Source: Gorsachius magnificus (Eukaryota > Chordata > Aves > Pelecaniformes > Ardeidae). Taken from it: DNA of 64,000 nucleotides. The notes under the pieces are model-generated. The model saw only the letters and a list, made by a program, of their open reading frames with translations, ran no database searches and had not been told where the DNA came from. The first letter of the stretch is position 1. Every line of letters starts with the position of its first letter. A program made the translations under genes and the position numbers. The DNA lies in assembly GCA_034008185.1 (NCBI GenBank), contig CM067095.1:8354610-8418609 (forward strand), written 5' to 3'. Of this stretch, positions 15,401 to 27,336 are shown piece after piece.

Positions 15401-18400
15401 AATAGAAAAAGAATAAAAAAATATATTATTAATGTTGTAGGCATGCCAGTGTATTAAATAAGCTTAATCAAAATGTTTTCCCTTAATAATTTTTGTTCTG
15501 ACATTCACCTTTATGCTAATTTTGTTTAAGCAAACATGGAGCTATTTACAAGGGGTTTTTTCTCCTGTAAAATATTTGTTACCCTCAAATTGTGAAGCCA
15601 TGGTCACACTGCTAAGCAACATAACCTGCATCCATTTTAAGGTCCAAGCCTACAAAGTCTCAACACCATCTCTAGAAATCAGCAGAAGTGAAGTATGATC
15701 AGGATCTTTCCTGATTGAGCTTCAACTTAATACGCTGAAAACACTCCTTTTGAATTGAGTGTGTTAAACCTCAGCCTTAGAGATTCTCAGATCTTTGTTC
15801 TGGAGAAAGGCCACCAAGTGAAGAAAACACAAATATGTCCAGTTAATCACTGCTATTAAAAATACAGAACATGCAAAAAAATGAATACATAAATAAAATT
15901 GGAGAGGTGAAATTGTATTCCCTTTCTGTTTCATTGTGGGCTTAATTGCTTCTTGTCTTAGTTACCCATCTGTAAAAGACACAGGATAATTGAAGTGTAA
16001 GAAAAAAAACTTCACAAAAGTAATTACACAAATACTTTTCAGTCTTTTTTTTTTTTAAATCTCAGTTGCTAAAAAGAAAAAAAAAAAACACCACACCACC
16101 ACCCCCATTCTAGCATCAGCTTACCCATTCATCTTTATATACAGAGGTTCTCATAATAAAACATTGATTCAAAGACTGCCAAAGTCAAGAAACTGATGGA
16201 TTACAGCGAGCTTTACTTTAGGCATTTTAGTAAGCTTTGGTTTAGTCTTTTCTTTTATACACTAGGCTCTTAACTCCTCCCACCAAAACCAGAACCACTT
16301 ATCAAGGTTTCCAATGACATCAGCCAAAAAACATACAGGAGAAAATCCATGTTTTGACAGATCTAGCACGCTGGGTCTGATGACATGTTGTGTTTACATT
16401 TTCAATATTACAGAAAGACCATAAGAATGTTATTATATATATAAAAAACCCATAGAATTATATATTCTGCTTATTACATATTGTTCTAGTTGATTTATTT
16501 CTCATCATTTATGAATTATTCTGGCATTAAAATCCTGCTAACTCAATAGCTTCTTGGATAATGTCGGCTCTTTTCCTTTCCTGATCATTTCATATCCTCC
16601 CAAGGAATGTAATTTTCTGTCCTGCAGAAGTTAGTCATTACTGCAGAAATTGGTGCTAAAAATGTTGTAAAATGTCTTGAGGCCTTGGAAGGAATGTATT
16701 AGCACTATATCAGACAGAGCTCTATTGGCACAACATATGGTGCTGCATTTCTTCCTTATTCTAAGAAGAAACTCATTTTACTTTTAACTTCACCATTTGA
16801 AACAAAACCAATAAATTACAATAAGTACTAATAAATAATAAAATACAGCCAGATTGTAAGCTCTTTATTTACACTGTTGAGCAATTATTTACATCAGTTG
16901 TCCCATGAACTTGTACCAAGTACCTGCTTGCCTTCTGAAAGAGGCTCTCAATTTGTATCTACATAATGATGCCCAAATCTCACAGCTGTGGGAAGAAAAT
17001 CTCTCGGGCAAATACTCAGGATGTTCATGCATGCATTCCATAATTTCACAGGTGCTCATTAAATAGTCTAAAAGAATTTTTTCCCATCAGTATTCCAATT
17101 ACCATAAATCACTAACATGTACAAGCAATATGTTTGCATATTACAATTAATTTGAAAATAACTCTCTCAGGACATCAGGAATCAAGAAACTCAGTTAGGA
17201 ATTTTGATCTAAAGTATCTTTTTTTTTTTTTTTTAATATACTAGGAACAAATACTTTTCCTTTCCTCCACAGTTTCAACAGCTCCAAATCTCACAGCTGA
17301 ACAACAGCTGTTTCTGCAGTAAATAGAGGGGGACTCCCTCAAGTGTTCCAAGGCTCAGAAGTTGTGGATTACCTCCATCACTTCAACTTTTTTCTACACA
17401 TGATGACTCAGGAGCATGTAAAAAATTTGCATACAGCTTAAGAAGGAAAAATTATCAAATTATTCCCAGAATATTCTGAATTCCCAGATGTAAAGAGGCC
17501 TTGATCCCATAAGCATACCATTGAGTTTAATATAATTAGGCACAGGCTTCAGACTATGCATATATGGAAATACATGTGCGTAGAAGCAGAGTTATTGGGT
17601 AGTATTTAAGTACTGAAATTTACAGTGATATTTTCATATTTTCTAAATAACTTTTCATTTTTATAACCAAAAAAAAAAGCAGACTATGATTTTCACACAT
17701 ACGCTGTTATCAAGGAACATGATAAGAGGGTGCTGCAAAGCTATTGCAGGAGATTTTTTTTGAAGGCTGATCCATCTATGAAGTCACAGATGTCCCTGAA
17801 CCAAGCCAAGACAGAAGAGATACATTACCCATATCTTTTCTCCTCCTGGCAACTGTGTATTCACATTATTTTGCCATTTCATAAACAAATACTTTCTGAA
17901 TGAAAAATAAAAAAGAACATGTCTCCTGCTGTCTGTGAATCTAAGAAAACACTGAAAATGCTAAATCTCAAGGCTACATATTCTCTCCATCACAGTTTTG
18001 TATGTGGTAGACAAATTGCCAACTAAGTTTCTTAACAACCAGCAATTATTGCTTGGATCCCAAATTTCCCTTGCTCTGTCATATCTTGCCCTTCTACCAA
18101 AACTCCCACAGAAGCCCATGCCACTACTTGGGAAAAGTAATATTTCTAAAATGGAGTTTGGCTGTCAGATTCCAGATTTGGGGTGTTTTGCTAGGAAGTA
18201 ACCGAACAGGGAAAACTTTAGTCATTCAGTAAGTCTGAAACATTTCTCAGAGTACATTATATTAGTCATTGCTTACACTGTGATATTTATACACATCTGA
18301 ATATCAGACAAAATATTTCCCATCCCCACTGATTTTAGTATCCTGGGAATTCATCTTTTTTGTTATATTTTTTACACTCTTTGGAAATCGTGAAGCTTGT

Positions 18401-21400
18401 AAGTGAAACTTGCAAGGGTCTGCTCTGGATCTACACTATATGCAGAGAGATATTGCTAAAACATACAACCCTTTTCTGACACGTTTTCACTTTATTAAAG
18501 ATTTCTATAGAAAAACATTTTTCTCTAACACAACTACGAAATGCCAGGTGATGTTTTACAATGTTTCAATTTTTATTTCCTACGTTATTGATCACTACTT
18601 CTTGCCTATCCTGGCTAACAGTCTTCCCCTCTTCAGGCTGAATCTGCAGCTCACAGGTCTTCGTATACAGAAACAGTTTTATAGTTTCAAACACAGCATG
18701 GCTGAAGCTAAGACACAGGTGAGTTAGAAGTATGCTTATTTCTAAAGAATTATAGTTTTGAAACTTGCTTTATCTTATGCGGTGTCTTCCTCTCAAAAAA
18801 AAAAAAGTTATATTCTAATTCTCAACTGATATTTCAGTGCAATTACTTGCAGACAAAGAATGTTTGATTTCCAAATGGTTTGTGGTAGGTAGATACACAG
18901 ACACTTCTTGAACAGCACAAAATAGGCTTCATTCAAAAATATTAATTATCTCTTTCCCTAGGCTGTCTATTCTGTAAAGCAACTATGCATCAACTGCTGT
19001 TAAATCCATACAGCACAATTCAAAGCTTATTAAGTGAGCAGTCACTTCTCCTGCCTTTTCTGAAAGTCGGCCAGAGTTGAATACTCGCAATTCCCACTGA
19101 AGCTGATCAAATTACAAGAGTTGAAACCCTGCTTGATCTTCTCTGTTTTCTTTGCAAATTATCTTAATTTTTTTTCATACTTGTTAAAGCAAAGCATTCT
19201 TATTTCTCCAACTTCTTTAAACAACACAGACAAATTGTGTTGGCATGAATGAAATATGAATAAAATCCACTGTAAATAAGAACAGAAAGTAAAAACGTGA
19301 GTGAAAATGGGGAGGGAATCCTTCTGTCTCTATGTTCTGAAGCCAGTAACCATCCTTTGGAAGGACAAAATAACTCTGCAAAGTTTAATGCTGCCTTATA
19401 AATAGGTCTAGCCATGCAGAACATTTTGGGATGCAGCATACATCAAGTGCAGGCCATGTAAATGCATCTCAGTTCCAAAGGTGGAAGATGAACGCCTGCC
19501 TTGCAGCTGTCCTGCTCTGGGAACGGCATGCAAACAACAGCAGGAATTTACCAGCACCTGTGCATACAGACGTAGGTAGGTGAAAGACCTCTTAGGACCA
19601 TGAAAAGAAGAGGATCTGCTGGTGTACGAGTGATCTTCTGTGTGATCTTAATGGTAGCAGATAGGGTAAGACTAAATAGAAGAAAATTTGGGGTTCAGAA
19701 ATACTCCAATAAAGGTTTAAGCTGAAAAATACCTATAAAGAGAAATGATAAGCATTATTAAATTTGTGGGTTTGATTCTCTTGCTGTTGACTACCTGGAG
19801 ATTTACAGAATGGCTCTCTCAATTCTCCCATTTGAAATGAGAACTGAAACGATCTCTCCCTCTCCAAGATATTTACATATTAACAAAATACTTCATCTAA
19901 ATCTTTCTAATCAACCAATTAATTCCAGATTTCTATTCCTCCTTACTACTAAGTAATAAAAGATGAATGGAACATTTCAAGGGGCAGAGAAGCTTCATTT
20001 CTTTTCTTTCCTAACACCTTCTTTGACCTCATTTCCAAGCCTGAAAAACGGCAGCCTAACCAAAGACTTTTGCTTTTATTCTCTACTCACAAAAATAATA
20101 TTTTTTAAGGTGATTAAAGACTATGCACACCAACATGAATAAAGTCCACTGCACATTCATTATATCACTTGTTTTAGCAAGCTGATTTCTAGCCAAATTA
20201 GATTCTGGTATCTTCGTCACCTGTTACTTTAAACTCAGGAAATTATTATCTTATTTACAAAAAGATGAGGCAGTTGTAGGAACAGCTGTGATATCATAAA
20301 CATGGTATACCCAGTGATATTAAGCCATAAAATTAATCTATGCTGGCTAGTGTCCAACACAAAGACAACTTCACTGTTTCATTTATACTTAACCAAAAGT
20401 TACCCTGGTTCAATATTAAAAAAGATTGAACAAATAAATTTATAAGTGTGTACACAGATACAACTGAAGCCAAATATTAATTGGAATATATATTTTCTGT
20501 GCATTAACACATATGATGCAAAGGTTACCATATGCACTTAACCTCAGGTATGGCGGATTAGCGCAAGAAGTGACATGCCCAAGTCTTTGGGCCATACATG
20601 TAGATTTGTTTTTTTAGTAAATGACATAAAGTCTTAAGAAAACCAGCATTAGATGGAAGTATCTGCGTAGGACGGTTTTAGTGATAGCTGTCACTTGACT
20701 AGCCTTTTAGTCAGGAAGATGGATTTAATTGCTATGCTTTACTTTTTTTCCTGATCAGACTTTTTTTTCCCCTGAACAGGCTCCTTTATATTATTACTAT
20801 AAATAACATTTATGGTCAGTGATAAGATAGCAACTGAACGTGACGTAAATTATGGACTCTCAAAAACTATTTCTGTTAGAATCCTTTATCCACCTTTATG
20901 GTGAACCCAAATTAAATTGACCTTTCACTCATTATTTTCTTTCTGTTTGAAGGGCTACGTGCATGAGAACTCAGCATCCACTTTGTATAAAGAATGCCTA
21001 TAATGCTACAGCAAGTCGGTGTACTCTACAGATCACTGCAGACGTGTTCACAGAGCTGCAATGAGTGTGTTAACGCAGTAATATGTTAAACCACCTGCCA
21101 ACTGAGCTGTTGCAGCTCACCAAGCCTATGCTCTCTTTCATCCTAAAACGGTATTATCTTGGGCCACCATGCACGAGTCTCAGCTGGAGGAGGCTAACCA
21201 AAATTGCTGGTTACTGTGACTCACGTAAAGGCATCTTGCTAAACCACCGTGTCTCGATGCAGTATGCTCACACGATCACAATCAATCTCAGTGTAGTTAA
21301 AAGACAATGTGAAATAATAGTGGACATTTGTTTGTCTGGCTTACTGAGGCTTAGCTTAACTAGAAATAACACAAAGCTTGCTTTCCACCAGATTACCTCT

Positions 21401-23066
21401 GAATGGCTCCACAGTCTAAATGTTTTGTCTGACTTTCCTCAAAGTGGAAGTGGAAGATGAAGGTAAGTGAATATTTAATTTGTAAAGGTAGAAGAAATAA
21501 TCTTATGGAGGAACGATGAACATTGATGCCCCCAAGAATAACTGGGTTTGTATTATCCAGTGAGAGCAAAAGGAAAAGGAAATGCAGAATGCCACACAAA
21601 CCACACACATGAACGCTGTGCTGACATGCACATGTATAAAAATGTGTATTATAAACATATTTGCTTTATCTCAACATGTTATTAATAATTATTGTTTTAA
21701 AATACAGAAAACTTCAGCTTTCTCTGGTCTCTATGCTCTATTTGCTTTATACCTTCAATGCCTGGGTGACTCACATGAGGCAGCGGGCATGTTCTACTGC
21801 TACCTTACACAGATTTGTGCAGGGCTACTGTATTAAGGCCGAACTTGGTAAGACACAACTGGCACGAAAATCTAAACAATGTCAGAGGACTAGTTCTATG
21901 CGTAACATTAGAAGTGTAATAATACGCAGACCAAGGTTGGGGAAAACTTGTAACAGCAGAAGGCTGTAAGAGATTCATCCTAAGAAAAACTAAACTGTGG
22001 ATGACTCTTTGACAGGTGAGAAGAAACCAAGTCCTTATTTGGGGCCTCAAGAGGACAAAAACATTCAGAAATGTTTTCATTTTTATGGTGTTTTTTTTTT
22101 TTTTTTTTAAACAAAGCTCACATGCACAGCAAAGCCCCTAGAAATGCTGTCAGCTACATCCCTTTTCCACATCATAGAAAAAGTTAAATGGGGACATTAC
22201 TTAGCAGTTCTGTTAGTCCAAAAAATCTCAAAGCACTACAGATTCATGTCAGTAATCCCCACGGGAGCTGCATGTTGAGTCCCCACAGCAAGGGCACAAA
22301 CTGGAGTAGCTCTTGCACTACTGCTGCTCTAGGACAGCACCTGTACAGACCCTCACCTCAGAGCTCCCAGCGCCCGCTGCTCTTCGCACCGACTTCTCAT
22401 CTAGTTTTGGGTATTTCCTCAAGCGGGCAGCCCTTAGGCAATCCGCTGCACCACTGTCGCCGGTTGCGCAAGGGCTCTGTGGGGCGGCTGGTGAGGGGAC
22501 CTCTGCTTTTGGCTTGTGAGCCCGAGCCCCCCCGCGAGTGCGAGCTGCTCCTGTGCCAGCAAACTGCCTTGAGCAGAAAGGGCTTTTGTCTGGTTTTTAG
22601 TTTGGGGTGGTTTGTTTGGGTTTGGGGTTTTTTTTTGGGGGGGGGGGGGGGGGGAAATGGGGAGAACCCCTCGGCCCCCCCTCCCGGGCCCAGCGGGGGG
22701 CGGGGCCCCGGGGGCCCCCCGCCTCCGCGCCAGCGGGGGCAGCGCATGGCGGACGGGCCCCCGCCGCCCCCCGCCCCAGCCCCGCGATGGGCCCGCGGCG
22801 CCCGCCCTCACCGCGGAGCCCCCTCTGCCCGCCGCGGAGGGCTGCGGCGAGCGCGGCGTGCGGAGAGAGCGGCCCGGCCCCAGCTGCCTGACGGCACGGC
22901 GATGAGCGGGCAGGGCGGGCAGGGGCGGTGGCCAGGATCCCAGGGGTCGGCGGGCAGGCGGCGGGCATCCCCCCTCCCCTCGCGCCGCGCGGCCCCAGGG
23001 CACTTACTGTATCCTGGCCGCCGTGGTCGCGTTGCCGGTCTGCGCTCGGAGGCACGCCAGCCGGCT
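422..23066 (-). CDS. GLT1D1: GLT1D1 (partial, first six coding exons): glycosyltransferase 1 domain-containing protein 1
   Basis: Minus-strand gene with six coding exons in the window: 23066..23008 (5' limit uncertain), 15384..15236, 11762..11657, 6347..6296, 1717..1681 and 478..422. All have AG/GT borders and the reading phases join without a break. The spliced product matches the N-terminal half of vertebrate GLT1D1 as I remember it: [10 protein letters not shown] near the start, [66 protein letters not shown] and [10 protein letters not shown]. The family belongs to the group 1 (GT4-like, GT-B fold) glycosyltransferases. The part seen is the N-terminal acceptor-side domain; the C-terminal nucleotide-sugar domain lies left of position 1. 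The physiological substrate is poorly known. The gene is divergent from SLC15A4, with about 4.3 kb between coding starts. No ATG is visible at the expected start. Confidence 0.93.
479..1680 (-). other. GLT1D1 intron between exons 5 and 6
   Basis: About 1.2 kb of AT-rich DNA with GT-AG ends. No gene, RNA or recognisable repeat family was seen. Confidence 0.85.
1681..1717 (-). CDS. GLT1D1: GLT1D1 coding exon 5 (37-nt short exon)
   Basis: 37-nt exon with acceptor TTTAAAG and donor GTGAG. It encodes [12 protein letters not shown] plus one base of a Gly codon, matching human PHAKGKVYVQSQG. It joins exons 4 and 6 in phase (0 in, 1 out). It is too short for ORF-based gene finders and was found by looking for the missing homologous block. 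Confidence 0.93.
1718..6295 (-). other. GLT1D1 intron between exons 4 and 5
   Basis: About 4.6 kb. It contains an A/C-rich low-complexity tract (2519-2600) and a T-run near 3067-3092. The segment 5,010-5,530 is less AT-rich and has a chance-length open frame on the plus strand that resembles no family I know. Confidence 0.85.
2519..2600. repeat. A/C-rich low-complexity tract
   Basis: Runs of A broken by single C or short CCCC, about 80 bp. Simple sequence with no coding content. Confidence 0.85.
6296..6347 (-). CDS. GLT1D1: GLT1D1 coding exon 4
   Basis: 52-nt exon with acceptor AACTAG and donor GTATG. It completes the split Arg codon and encodes [17 protein letters not shown], matching human RFAVAFTESMKEMAQAQW. 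It ends in phase 0. Confidence 0.93.
6348..11656 (-). other. GLT1D1 intron between exons 3 and 4
   Basis: About 5.3 kb of AT-rich DNA. No recognisable gene or repeat was seen. Confidence 0.85.
11657..11762 (-). CDS. GLT1D1: GLT1D1 coding exon 3
   Basis: 106-nt exon with acceptor TTTGCAG and donor GTAAAAG. It completes a split Gly codon and encodes [17 protein letters not shown], then [15 protein letters not shown], ending with AG of a split Arg codon. The FGGTD(I/V)NED block is diagnostic for GLT1D1. Confidence 0.95.
11763..15235 (-). other. GLT1D1 intron between exons 2 and 3
   Basis: About 3.5 kb of AT-rich DNA with several short A or T runs (for example 12211-12226 and 14391-14402). No gene was seen. 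Confidence 0.85.
15236..15384 (-). CDS. GLT1D1: GLT1D1 coding exon 2
   Basis: 149-nt exon: one base completes the split Gln codon, then 49 codons, then one base into the next exon. It encodes [16 protein letters not shown] through [10 protein letters not shown], closely matching the human segment AHLEAAGHVCVLKDAF to ALHLYRGGRLLQ. The acceptor is a poor AATGAAG and the donor is GTAATC. A stronger-looking acceptor inside the exon (CTGCAG before GTCATATC) would break the phase with exon 1 and lose conserved residues, so the upstream AG was chosen. Confidence 0.92.
15385..23007 (-). other. GLT1D1 intron 1
   Basis: About 7.6 kb, the largest GLT1D1 intron in the window. Its right end lies in the CpG island. 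It holds T/A runs (near 16047, 17220, 22088-22109) and an 18-base G run at 22637-22654. No coding exon was recognised inside it. Confidence 0.85.
22637..22654 (+). repeat. 18-base G homopolymer after a 9-base T run
   Basis: T9 then G18 on the plus strand inside GLT1D1 intron 1, at the edge of the CpG island. The length is likely to vary between individuals or be a sequencing uncertainty. Confidence 0.9.
23008..23066 (-). CDS. GLT1D1: GLT1D1 coding exon 1 (start codon not found)
   Basis: Read on the minus strand, this stretch encodes [17 protein letters not shown] and ends with CA before the donor GTAAGTG. The two bases CA plus the first G of exon 2 make a Gln codon. The motif TGNxxTAxR is the conserved glycine loop at the start of this glycosyltransferase family and aligns with human LAVLRPHTGNAVTAQR. 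The frame stays open well upstream, but no ATG lies on this strand between exon 1 and about 23,320. The codons where human has Met-Arg-Leu-Leu-Phe read Gly-Gly-Ser-Arg here. The upper limit of 23066 is therefore a guess based on homology. The exon is in a CpG island, as expected for a first exon. Confidence 0.85.
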
Positions 23067-23260
23067 TCCCCCCGGGGAGGGCGGGCAGGCCGGGCCCCCC
23101 ACGAACCCGGAAGGCCGAGCTCCGCCGGGACCGAGCGCGGCCTTTAGGGCAGCAGGACCCGCCAGGTGAGGGGGCGGCGGCCGCGCCCCTGCCGGGTGCC
23201 CCCGGTCAGAGAGCTCTTGACTACAGAGCCAAGACCCGGGTCTCGTGACAGTAGGTTTGG

Positions 23261-26200
23261 GTCCCTTCTCCCCACCTCTAAATAGTGCTGTGTATTTTCA
23301 TTAAACAGTCACAAAGAGGATGCACTCAAATCATGGCCTCGGAGAAGCCTTAAACTGTTGGTTCTGCAAGAGATCTCCTGAGAAGAACATCAGGGGAAGG
23401 TTGGTATCTGCCACTGTCTCCTGAGGCAGTTCCCCAGCTACACCGCAGTTGCCGTGAGTCTCCCAAGATGGAGGTGGTTCATATTCAATGCAGGAATGGA
23501 GAGAAAAACTAATTGTGGATCAGATGCCAACAACCACAAAAGCCAGAGGAATGTGCTAGTCCAAAGAACAAGGCAACAGGACAAAGACCACACTAAATGT
23601 CAGGAAGGCCACACGATGAAGCAGAGCCAAAGACCAGGGCAAAGCTCTGGTGAGGAACTACAGCCTCCACAGCAGTAGGCAGAGTCCACAGATAAAACAA
23701 AGCAGGGAAGAGAAAAAGGAAGATTCTGAATTCAGGACCAAGAAAATTGTGTCCAAAACTATTCAAGCCAGTCTTCAGGATAAAACCCAATTATAATCAG
23801 AAACACGGTGAGCAGCTGAGGTCAGATGGGTGGGGCAGCAGGCAGTTAAGACCAAGAGGCCAGTTTAGGGAGTCTGCTGGGAGATTGATAGGGGGCAGGT
23901 GGCTGGCTGTAGATATCCATGGCCTTGAACCTGATTCAACATTTTGTAAAAACATGGAGAGCGTGTGCAGGACATTTGTGGCCACGAAAGAGATGAGGAG
24001 GGCTTGATCTAACAGAAAAACTCACTTTTTTGCTTGTATACCTATAACCTGGTCTGGTTCCCTGATGTAATTCACTACAGGGCCACACAGATGCTTATGC
24101 TTCCCCAAGGCTGTAGAAGACAGGGAAAGGTGGTCTGCAAACTGCAGTGCCTGTTTATCGTGGCTTAAATTACTCTTCAAGTCTCAATGTCAGGTAGAGG
24201 GAGAAAAATATGCCACTTACAGAGAAAGGCTCTTAAATTCAATAATTCTTAAAACAGTAGTTCTTCAAATAACTTGTGTGGATCTCTCAGGATGACAGGT
24301 ATTCAGGAATTGAGGGTTTAGAAGTGATAAATATATATATTGGAGTGTACTGTGGCAAATTGTAAGCATTTTGGTACGCTAGCTTGCGTTTTGCTAATGG
24401 GTCTTCATGCTGCAGAGCTATGTCCAACTGTCTGCATCTCACAGAGTTATCACTTAGAAATAATTCAGCACATTGTTCAGACCATTTTAAACTCCATCCA
24501 AACTAAAAAAGATGGCTACAACTTAGAAGAGCAACAAATCTTGCATAAATGCTAATTTAAGGGTAGGCAGGACCAAGCTATTTTCATCACACCATTTTAG
24601 AAAGTGTTTCTGGCATGAAATCCTGGCCCCATTGAAATTTAGAGGGCTTTTGTCAACCCAGCCAGGATTCAAGCCTTGAAGCTTCTTTCACTGTAAGTGG
24701 CCTATATGAAGCATATTTGGGCTTTTGAGAGCACTTACCACCCTCAAATCTAGCACCAGTCATCTCTGCTGCCCAACTGTTGGTCCACCTAACAGACCTG
24801 TCATGTATCACATGGACTGCAGGAAGCTGAGGCAGCTGCTTTTCAGTCTCCTGAGATGCTGTGACTGTGTGTCCTCTCCCAACAGACCCTCCCCTTCTGG
24901 TTCCGTATTGTCCCCACGCAACATAGCTCATCCAGCTGCATCCCACCACAAACGGTTGGCAGCGTGTGCGCCAGCCAGGAAACATCCCTTGCCCTGCCGC
25001 TGCAGCCCTGTACCTAAACCAGCCTACGTAACCCAAAATGGGGACATTCCCTAGTTGCACGGCCTAAAGCAGGGTATGTGACAATGCTCATGAAGTCACA
25101 TTTTGGGTTAAAAGGAAGCTGCAGTTTTGATACCTGCATGAGGCACCTGATTACAAATAGCTTGGCCATGGTAACTTTTCACTGCTGTAGCTCTAAAACC
25201 AGATGATAGCTATCCAGCACATTTAGTATATAACACAAAAAAGACAAAAATACAAACATCAAAGTAAGACAAGGCCTGCTCTATGAGACAAATGAGGAAA
25301 CTTAACCAGTCATCTGGGAAATACAGAGGAAATAAAGGAAACATTGAAAGAGGTCTTAACATTTTATTACTATTTATGGTAACTCTGGTTTTTATGCTAT
25401 ATAGGCCTTGACTGACAAGAATCTACAAGTCTTTTCAGCATTAAGTATCATTGTGTCTTTGAAAACATGTACATGCACTAACATATCACTGTATAGAAAT
25501 AGCGCATTCATTGTATTCAAAGAAAGGGTCATGGATGTATCTTAATGAAGTTTTAAATATACCACAGTGAAGTGTTCTTGTTTGGAGGAAAATTAAAAGT
25601 CACCTTCCTGAAGCTGCTATACTTCCAGAGAGAACGTTCTGCTTCTAACAGTAGCTTTTGAATTTTAGTGAGAATACCCACTTCTCAATACCTGAAGATT
25701 TAAATAACATTTTATAATGTACATTTCAAATACTATTCAGCATTGTGAGGCATTTGTAACAGTGGTTGAATAGGCCAATATAAAATCTCACCCCACTCAT
25801 GTAGGTAAATTATGAAGGGCCTAGAATGTATCTGCATATATTAAAACACACAGTAACACAGAGCGTGCTTAATTACTATGTAGTCTCTAGCAAATACTAC
25901 TAGACCCCTTAGAAAATGTAATCACAATTGATATGATACACTGTATTAAGCTTAGCAAAGCTGAAATGTTATTTTTTAAATTACAGGATCAGTCATGTTG
26001 CAGTAGTTCACAGAGATCTCTCTACACCCAACTGCATTGTCCTCATCCTTAGTCATGAAATTTAACTAGTTAAGAGAGCAAATATATTTGATGAGTCATT
26101 TTTATGGCATGTTATTACAAATGCCCATCATTAAATGAATATATTTACTTTTATAAGCATCACTTGCTCAATTACCAATGCTGTTCGAAAAATGTACCTA

Positions 26201-26879
26201 GATGTCAGCTGTAACTACATGACATCAATTTATCTTTTTCATGGAAAACACACAACCAGGAGTATCTTTTCCACTTTGTTCTGGCCAAAAATAGGACTCT
26301 GAAGACCAGCTTTTGAAGACAACCACGCACTTTCACAACCTTTACCTCAACATACATGATGCCAGAACTAAAGAACATCTTAGGGCCCCAATCTCACAAC
26401 CACTAATATGCGTTTTCTCATTTTAGCCGTGCACTTTTTTCCACTCAAATCAGAGTCTTCATTCTCGGCACGTACTTATGACACGTTACGACTGCACTAC
26501 ACCGCCGGCCAAGCCAACCTCTGCCGCCACCGGCCACTGCGCTCCCAGCCCGCAGGGTCAGCTTAGAAGGTGCCTCTGTTTTGTTTAATGACAAAAAAAA
26601 ACCCCAAAACATTTACCACACACGTTCACTTCTTTTTTTTTTCCTCAGGATGGCCATTTTACAGGAGCAATCCGTGCTTTTGCTTTTCCAACTGAGAGCC
26701 CAAGTAGGGAAACAAACGGGGTTTTAATTTCGCTGCTGTTATTGCTGGATACACCCAAGGAGAAAATGAGGGCTGAAGCTTTGTCCTTAATAAAGTCACG
26801 CAGCTCCAGTTAATGCTTAAAATGTAATTCCCGGCCTGAGCTAACGCACGAAATACCCATAAAATCAATTTTCCCTGCG
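23261..26879. other. Intergenic DNA between GLT1D1 and SLC15A4
   Basis: About 3.6 kb between the two promoter islands. Mostly AT-rich, with a small CpG-containing patch near 26,470-26,560. No coding exon, RNA gene or named repeat was recognised. Untranslated first exons of either gene could lie here but cannot be seen from sequence alone. Confidence 0.6.
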
Positions 26880-27177
26880 CCAGCCTCCCCTCCTGCCCTC
26901 TTTACCCCGCTTGGCATCCTAATGAAAGCGCCGAGGGAAAACCTGCGGGGAGGAAGCTGCCGCCTCCCCTCCCCGGGCGAAGCTCCGCACACCCGGAGGC
27001 GTAACCAACCCCCGGCCGGGCCCGGTTTGGCTCAGCCCCGGGGCGCAGGACCCACGCTGCGGCCTGCCCGGCCCGGGCTCCCCTCACTGCCGGAGCCTCC
27101 CCACGGCCCCGCCCCTCAGCTTCCCCCCCCCCCCGCCTCGTCCCGCCTCGGTCGCCGCTCCCCACAGCCCAGCCGCC

Positions 27178-27185
27178 CACGTGAC
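27178..27185 (+). promoter_or_regulatory. E-box CACGTGAC, CLEAR/M-box-like
   Basis: The palindromic core CACGTG is followed by AC. It matches the last eight bases of the lysosomal-gene CLEAR element GTCACGTGAC, bound by TFEB/TFE3/MITF factors. It lies about 160 bp upstream of the SLC15A4 start codon. That it is functional is inference from position and from the lysosomal role of the transporter. Confidence 0.5.
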
Positions 27186-27216
27186 GACGCTGCCGGCGGA
27201 GCGGCGGCGCCCTCAG

Positions 27217-27221
27217 CCAAT
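27217..27221 (+). promoter_or_regulatory. CCAAT box (NF-Y type)
   Basis: CAGCCAATGG matches the NF-Y core well. It lies about 32 bp downstream of the E-box and 120 bp upstream of the SLC15A4 ATG. That spacing suggests transcription starts around 27,270-27,320. Confidence 0.55.
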
Positions 27222-27305
27222 GGCCACGCGCCGCCCCCCCCCGGGGCCGGGCCGGGCCCCGCTGCGCTGCCGCGGCGAAGTTTCCTCAGGGTGGGCCGGG
27301 AACCC

Positions 27306-27336
27306 GGGGGGCCGGGGGGCCGGGGGGGCCGGGGGG
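27306..27336 (+). repeat. Four-unit G-run tract (GGGGGGCC-like), G-quadruplex-prone
   Basis: Four G runs of 6, 6, 7 and 6 bases (27306-27311, 27314-27319, 27322-27328, 27331-27336) separated by CC, ending five bases before the SLC15A4 ATG. It meets the usual four-run G-quadruplex pattern on the sense strand and so would be in the 5' UTR RNA. Confidence 0.8.

Larger units (their letters stand above)
22370..23260. promoter_or_regulatory. CpG island over GLT1D1 first exon
   Basis: Very GC- and CpG-rich stretch of about 0.9 kb in otherwise AT-rich DNA, covering GLT1D1 exon 1 and the start of intron 1. It is the expected promoter island. No clear TATA or CCAAT box was seen upstream of exon 1 on the minus strand, so the transcription start cannot be placed. 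Long open frames here on both strands reflect the lack of AT-rich stop codons. Confidence 0.85.

Noticed and set aside
22434..23055. Long minus-strand open frames in the same island
   Set aside because: They are in other frames than GLT1D1 exon 1, run through its donor site and are composition artefacts.
22188..23147. 319-codon open frame on the plus strand
   Set aside because: It spans the GLT1D1 CpG island antisense to exon 1. Its proline/glycine/arginine-rich sequence reflects base composition, and it matches no family.
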